Below, in pieces: positions 61,004 to 64,000 of a stretch of DNA of 64,000 nucleotides (position 1 is its first letter; every line of letters begins with the position of its first letter). This stretch comes from Salipaludibacillus sp. CUR1 (GTDB lineage Bacteria > Bacillota > Bacilli > Bacillales > Salisediminibacteriaceae). The translations under genes and the position numbers were made by a program. The notes under the pieces are model-generated. The model ran no database searches, was not told the DNA's origin, and saw nothing but the letters and a program-made list of their open reading frames with translations. Location: assembly GCF_021028955.1 (NCBI RefSeq), contig NZ_JAIWPE010000064.1, forward strand, positions 1-64,000, given 5' to 3'.

Positions 61004-62110
61004 ATGAGTATTGATCATATTCTTGAACGGGCAAGAAACGGCGAACGAATCTCAGTGGACGATGCAATAGAACTTTATAAAAGCGACGAAGTAGAAAAAA
61101 TGGGTGAAGTTGCTAATGAAATGATGAAAAAATGGCATCCTGAACCGGAAACTACGTTTGTTATCGGCAGAAATGTGAACTATACAAACTTATGTGATAC
61201 ATACTGCCGCTTTTGCGCTTTTTACCGTCCTCCTAACGCAAAAGACGGATATGTTCTTGATAATGAAGAAATATTTAAAAAGATCCAGGAAACAATTGAT
61301 GTAAACGGCACAGAAATTTTAATGCAGGGAGGGACGAACCCAAATCTCCCTTTCAGCTATTATACGGATCTTCTTAAGGAGATTAAAAAGCGTTTCAATA
61401 TTACGATGCATTCTTTCTCACCTGCTGAAATTTATAAAATGGTTGAAGTGTCCGGTCTGTCTTTAGATGAAGTTCTGGCTCAGCTGCATGAAGCAGGGCT
61501 TGATTCTGTCCCTGGGGGCGGCGCTGAGATTTTGGATAATCGCACCCGGAGACGGATCAGCCGCCTGAAAGGTACCTGGGAGGAATGGATTGACTGCATG
61601 AAAGCGGTCAGGAAAGCAGGGATGCACGGCACGGCGACAATGGTTATCGGCTTTGGGGAAACTTACGAAGAACGGGCGCTTCATTTACAGCGTGTCCGGG
61701 ATGCTCAGGATGATGCAGAGTGTTTTCTCGCCTTTATTTCATGGACATTCCAGCCGGAAAATACGAACATGAAAGGTGAAAAAGTGACTCCTAGAGACTA
61801 CTTGAAAAACCTGGCTATCTCCCGTATTTTCCTTGATAATATCGCAAATTTCCAGTCATCGTGGGTGACGATGGGGCCTGAAACAGGGAAGACTTCTCTT
61901 TCCTACGGATGCAATGATTTCGGAAGCACGATGATGGAAGAAAATGTGGTTTCAGCAGCCGGGGCGACATATAAAGTTGATACTAATCTAATTATCCGCT
62001 TGATTCGTGAAGCAGGCAAAACTCCTGTCCAGCGTGATACTAAGTATAATCATCTTCGTGTCTTTAAAGACGGCGAAGTAGCTGAAAATGACTTTGTGAT
62101 GCAAAATTAA
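61004..62110 (+). CDS. mqnC: Cyclic dehypoxanthine futalosine synthase (radical SAM)
   Basis: Radical SAM enzyme of the futalosine route to menaquinone, converting dehypoxanthine futalosine to its cyclic form. The 4Fe-4S cysteines are C64, C68 and C71 in NLCDTYCRFCAF. Family blocks: EILMQGGTNPNLPFSYYTDLL, MHSFSPAEI, GLDSVPGGGAEIL, GTATMVIGFGET and ISWTFQPENTNM. 368 residues from ATG 61004, with GGGGG 10 nt upstream; the reading from 60953 lacks a ribosome site. B. subtilis has ytxB at this place and uses the classical men pathway. No mqnA, mqnB or mqnD is in the window, so pathway use is inferred. Confidence 0.92.
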   Translation: MSIDHILERARNGERISVDDAIELYKSDEVEKMGEVANEMMKKWHPEPETTFVIGRNVNYTNLCDTYCRFCAFYRPPNAKDGYVLDNEEIFKKIQETIDVNGTEILMQGGTNPNLPFSYYTDLLKEIKKRFNITMHSFSPAEIYKMVEVSGLSLDEVLAQLHEAGLDSVPGGGAEILDNRTRRRISRLKGTWEEWIDCMKAVRKAGMHGTATMVIGFGETYEERALHLQRVRDAQDDAECFLAFISWTFQPENTNMKGEKVTPRDYLKNLAISRIFLDNIANFQSSWVTMGPETGKTSLSYGCNDFGSTMMEENVVSAAGATYKVDTNLIIRLIREAGKTPVQRDTKYNHLRVFKDGEVAENDFVMQN

Positions 62111-62120
62111 TATAATTTCC

Positions 62121-62156
62121 ATCCATGCCTCTCGTAAAGAGGCATGGATTTTTTTA
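62121..62156 (+). terminator. Terminator of mqnC
   Basis: 12-bp stem ATCCATGCCTCT/AGAGGCATGGAT with a 5-nt loop, followed by TTTTTTAC. Confidence 0.93.
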
Positions 62157-62173
62157 CTTTGTGAAACTTCAAA

Positions 62174-62201
62174 TCATATTTAACCAGCCTTTCCATATAT
62201 A
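62174..62201 (+). promoter_or_regulatory. Sigma-E type promoter of ytxC
   Basis: -35 TCATATT (62174-62180, full match to KMATATT), 13 nt, -10 CATATATA (62194-62201, 6 of 8 to CATACANT). Start near 62208. The leader can form GAGTTGA/TCAACTC. Confidence 0.58.
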
Positions 62202-62286
62202 TGTACTAGTGTGAAGAGTTGAAATTCAGCTGGGTAAAAGCCGCTTAGACCCTCAACTCGAAATGGACGATTGGGAGGGGCTGCTG

Positions 62287-63186
62287 TTGTTAACTATTGA
62301 TTATAAGGATTCACGAATAGGTGAGGCCTTTTACAAGCAAATGAATGAATCTTTATTAACGCTGCTGAAACATGATTATGGCAAGGTAGCAGTTGATCTT
62401 AAAAAGAAAGACAACAGAACAATTTTATTAATGGATGGGCTGGAATCTTTATCTTCAGATCAGAAACAGGGTATTATTAGTGTTTTCACGAACGTGACAG
62501 TAGCAAATTATTTCACTAAATGGATGAGAGAGTGGCTTCAGGAAGCTTTTTATTATGAAGATGAAACAGAGATACAGGCGATAATTCAGACTGCTAAAAA
62601 TATATCTCTGCCTTCGCCAATGGAGAAACAAAGGTATTATTCATTTGATTTTTTAGGGTGGCAGCGCGAAATTTATTATAAACTTGCGCCGTTTGTTGAG
62701 AACCATGTGTCTTTCTCGTTTGATTCTTTTCTATATTTCCGTTTAAAACCTGTCAGGGAAAAACTCCTTTATTTAGCCGAAGATGCTATTGATGAGTACA
62801 AAATGGAACTTGATTACCAGCTGATGCTTAACCGGTGCAGGGATCTGCTGAGAAAACAGGCTCCCCGTGTAAGTGTGGTCTACGTTTATTTGAAAGATAA
62901 GATAGAATTTATGGATGAAAAAAGAAAAAAAATTTCAATTAAGCAGATTTATCAATGGCTTGAAACAGTCACAACTTTTGAAAGGTCTCTCCCTGTTCAT
63001 GAGAGAATTATCGGCCCGCTTGTAAGCATGGCACCTGAAAAAATAGTTGTTGATTCTGCAAACTGTGATGATGATTTATACCATACGCTCAAAAATATAT
63101 TTGAAGAACGAATCGTGCTGGCTGATTTGCAGAATAATTGGCAGGCCAGTGCGCCGATAAAAAACTCTTCTTCTTTTCCGTCTTGA
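62287..63186 (+). CDS. ytxC: Sporulation protein YtxC
   Basis: 299-residue soluble protein of the YtxC family, of unknown mechanism, found in spore formers. Helical in outline, with FLGWQREIYYKLAPFVENHVSFSFDSFLYFRLKPVREKLLYL-like and CRDLLRKQAPRVSVVYVY segments. Start taken as TTG at 62287, since GGGAGGGG lies 6 nt upstream; the ATG at 62263 precedes that site. A sigma-E type promoter is upstream, matching mother-cell expression. The stop codon overlaps the -35 of the thrS promoter. Its place before thrS is as in B. subtilis. Confidence 0.86.
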   Translation: MLTIDYKDSRIGEAFYKQMNESLLTLLKHDYGKVAVDLKKKDNRTILLMDGLESLSSDQKQGIISVFTNVTVANYFTKWMREWLQEAFYYEDETEIQAIIQTAKNISLPSPMEKQRYYSFDFLGWQREIYYKLAPFVENHVSFSFDSFLYFRLKPVREKLLYLAEDAIDEYKMELDYQLMLNRCRDLLRKQAPRVSVVYVYLKDKIEFMDEKRKKISIKQIYQWLETVTTFERSLPVHERIIGPLVSMAPEKIVVDSANCDDDLYHTLKNIFEERIVLADLQNNWQASAPIKNSSSFPS

Positions 63187-63211
63187 TTTTATTAAAAGAC
63201 ATGCTTATAAT
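63183..63211 (+). promoter_or_regulatory. Promoter of thrS
   Basis: TTGATT (63183-63188), 17 nt, TATAAT (63206-63211); start near 63218. Confidence 0.78.
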
Positions 63212-63217
63212 ACTATC

Positions 63218-63489
63218 CATAAGCAAGTTAACATCAAGGCTATGAAGAGGACAAAAATGATGCCCGCCTGCCGCACCAGAGAGGGAAACCGTGGCTGGAA
63301 GTTTCCTGTGAGCAATGCATGATTTACCACCTCAGAGCTTCAATGTGGAACGGAATTTTTTCTGAGTATACATTGACGGTCTCCCCGTTACGGAAACAAA
63401 TGAAGCTGGATGGCTTTAAGCATTCAGAAAATAGGGTGGAACCACGGTCTCACACTCGTCCCTTGATTGAGGGACGGGTGTTTTTTATT
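63218..63489 (+). ncRNA. T-box leader (threonine) of thrS
   Basis: The conserved T-box AGGGTGGAACCACGG is at 63433-63447, followed by a terminator stem CACTCGTCCCT/AGGGACGGGTG and a T-run (63453-63486). The stem I region upstream contains a likely specifier ACC (63326-63328, in GATTTACCACC), a threonine codon, matching the downstream gene. Uncharged tRNA-Thr should stabilise the antiterminator and permit thrS transcription. Confidence 0.93.
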
Positions 63490-63616
63490 GTTCTTTAAGA
63501 AAGTTTAAGGTGAAAGAAATTCTGAGGCTTCCGTGAGCAACTGCGGAAAGTGACGTTTTTCTCAATTCTATTCATTCTGTTTCTCAGAACTTAAAATAAT
63601 AAAGGAGTGTTAACTG

Positions 63617-64000
63617 ATGGCAGAATTAAAAGAAAAGGTGACCCTTACTTTTCCTGATGGAGCCAAAAAGGAATTTGATGAAGGAGTCACTACAGAGGAA
63701 ATAGCTGCCTCTATTTCCCCGGGATTAAAAAAGAATGCCCTTGCAGGCAAATTGAATGGAGAGCCTGTCGATTTCAGGCAGCCTATTACTAAAGACGGGC
63801 AGATTGAAATCATTACTTACAATTCAGATGAAGGCCTGGACATTTTAAGGCACAGTACAGCCCACCTAATGGCACAGGCGGTTAAACGCCTTTACGGAAA
63901 TGTGAAGTTAGGCGTCGGACCTGTCATAGAAGAAGGTTTTTATTATGATATTGATATGGAGGAGACGTTAACCCCTGAAGACCTCCCTAAAATCGAGAAA
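63617..64000 (+). CDS. thrS: Threonyl-tRNA synthetase, N-terminal part (cut by window end)
   Basis: Charges tRNA-Thr. The visible 128 codons encode the TGS domain (residues 5-65, [23 protein letters not shown] in outline) and the start of the editing domain with [21 protein letters not shown], whose HxxxH metal/editing motif is HSTAH, and [23 protein letters not shown] lies 9-10 nt before the ATG. The catalytic and anticodon-binding domains are beyond the window. Control is by the upstream threonine T-box. Confidence 0.97.
   Translation, partial: MAELKEKVTLTFPDGAKKEFDEGVTTEEIAASISPGLKKNALAGKLNGEPVDFRQPITKDGQIEIITYNSDEGLDILRHSTAHLMAQAVKRLYGNVKLGVGPVIEEGFYYDIDMEETLTPEDLPKIEK

Overview
The window is a stretch of chromosomal housekeeping DNA from a spore-forming member of the Bacillaceae. 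Three things point there: (1) the gene order closely follows the Bacillus subtilis ezrA-to-thrS region, read here from rpsD at the left to thrS at the right; (2) sporulation-linked genes are present (an alpha/beta SASP, ytfJ/gerW, ytrH-ytrI, ytvI, ytaF, ytxC, refZ), several with sigma-E or sigma-G type promoters; (3) ribosome binding sites are strong AGGAGG types, with common GTG/TTG starts. The genus cannot be fixed from this sequence. Many proteins are fairly acidic, and cyclic dehypoxanthine futalosine synthase (mqnC) sits between dnaI and ytxC, which suggests a lineage outside the B. subtilis group, perhaps one of the halophilic or alkaliphilic Bacillaceae (inference).

Layout. 0-9.5 kb: rpsD with a pseudoknotted autoregulatory leader, free-methionine-sulfoxide reductase, refZ, hisJ, ezrA, braB, the nifZ-thiI tRNA thiolation pair, and a SASP gene with a sigma-G promoter. 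9.5-19.3 kb: ytcJ amidohydrolase, NAD kinase, sppA-yteJ, ytfI-ytfJ, tpx, ytxK-ackA, and an EcsC-family gene. 19.3-29.5 kb is the most variable part: a usp gene with a small coiled-coil gene, ytkK, a secreted protein, an M24 peptidase, ytkL, a lipoprotein, ytoI, ytpI, nrnA, ytzJ-like, ytrI-ytrH, and two palindrome-rich repeat elements. 29.6-40.7 kb: dnaE behind a LexA-like box, then a carbon/lipid block (malic enzyme, a FadR-type GntR regulator, accDA, pfkA, pyk), then fxsA. 40.8-50.1 kb: ytvI, ytwI, the TCA genes citZ-icd-mdh, a MaoC-like gene and phoPR. 50.1-64 kb: a repeat-rich gap, polA-mutM-ytaF-coaE, gapB with two CcpN-type boxes, speD with a structured leader, an unknown gene, nrdR-dnaB-dnaI, mqnC, ytxC, and thrS behind a threonine T-box, cut by the window end.

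No insertion sequence, prophage, CRISPR array, rRNA or tRNA gene was found. The non-ordinary content is mainly regulatory and repetitive: a family of 340-350 bp palindromic elements that start with a terminator-like hairpin just downstream of genes, a decaying 20-21 bp tandem repeat next to three stacked hairpins upstream of polA, a FadR-type palindrome upstream of the malic enzyme gene, paired CcpN boxes at gapB, a LexA-like box in the dnaE promoter, and an apparently undescribed structured leader upstream of speD. No clear new multi-gene system is visible.
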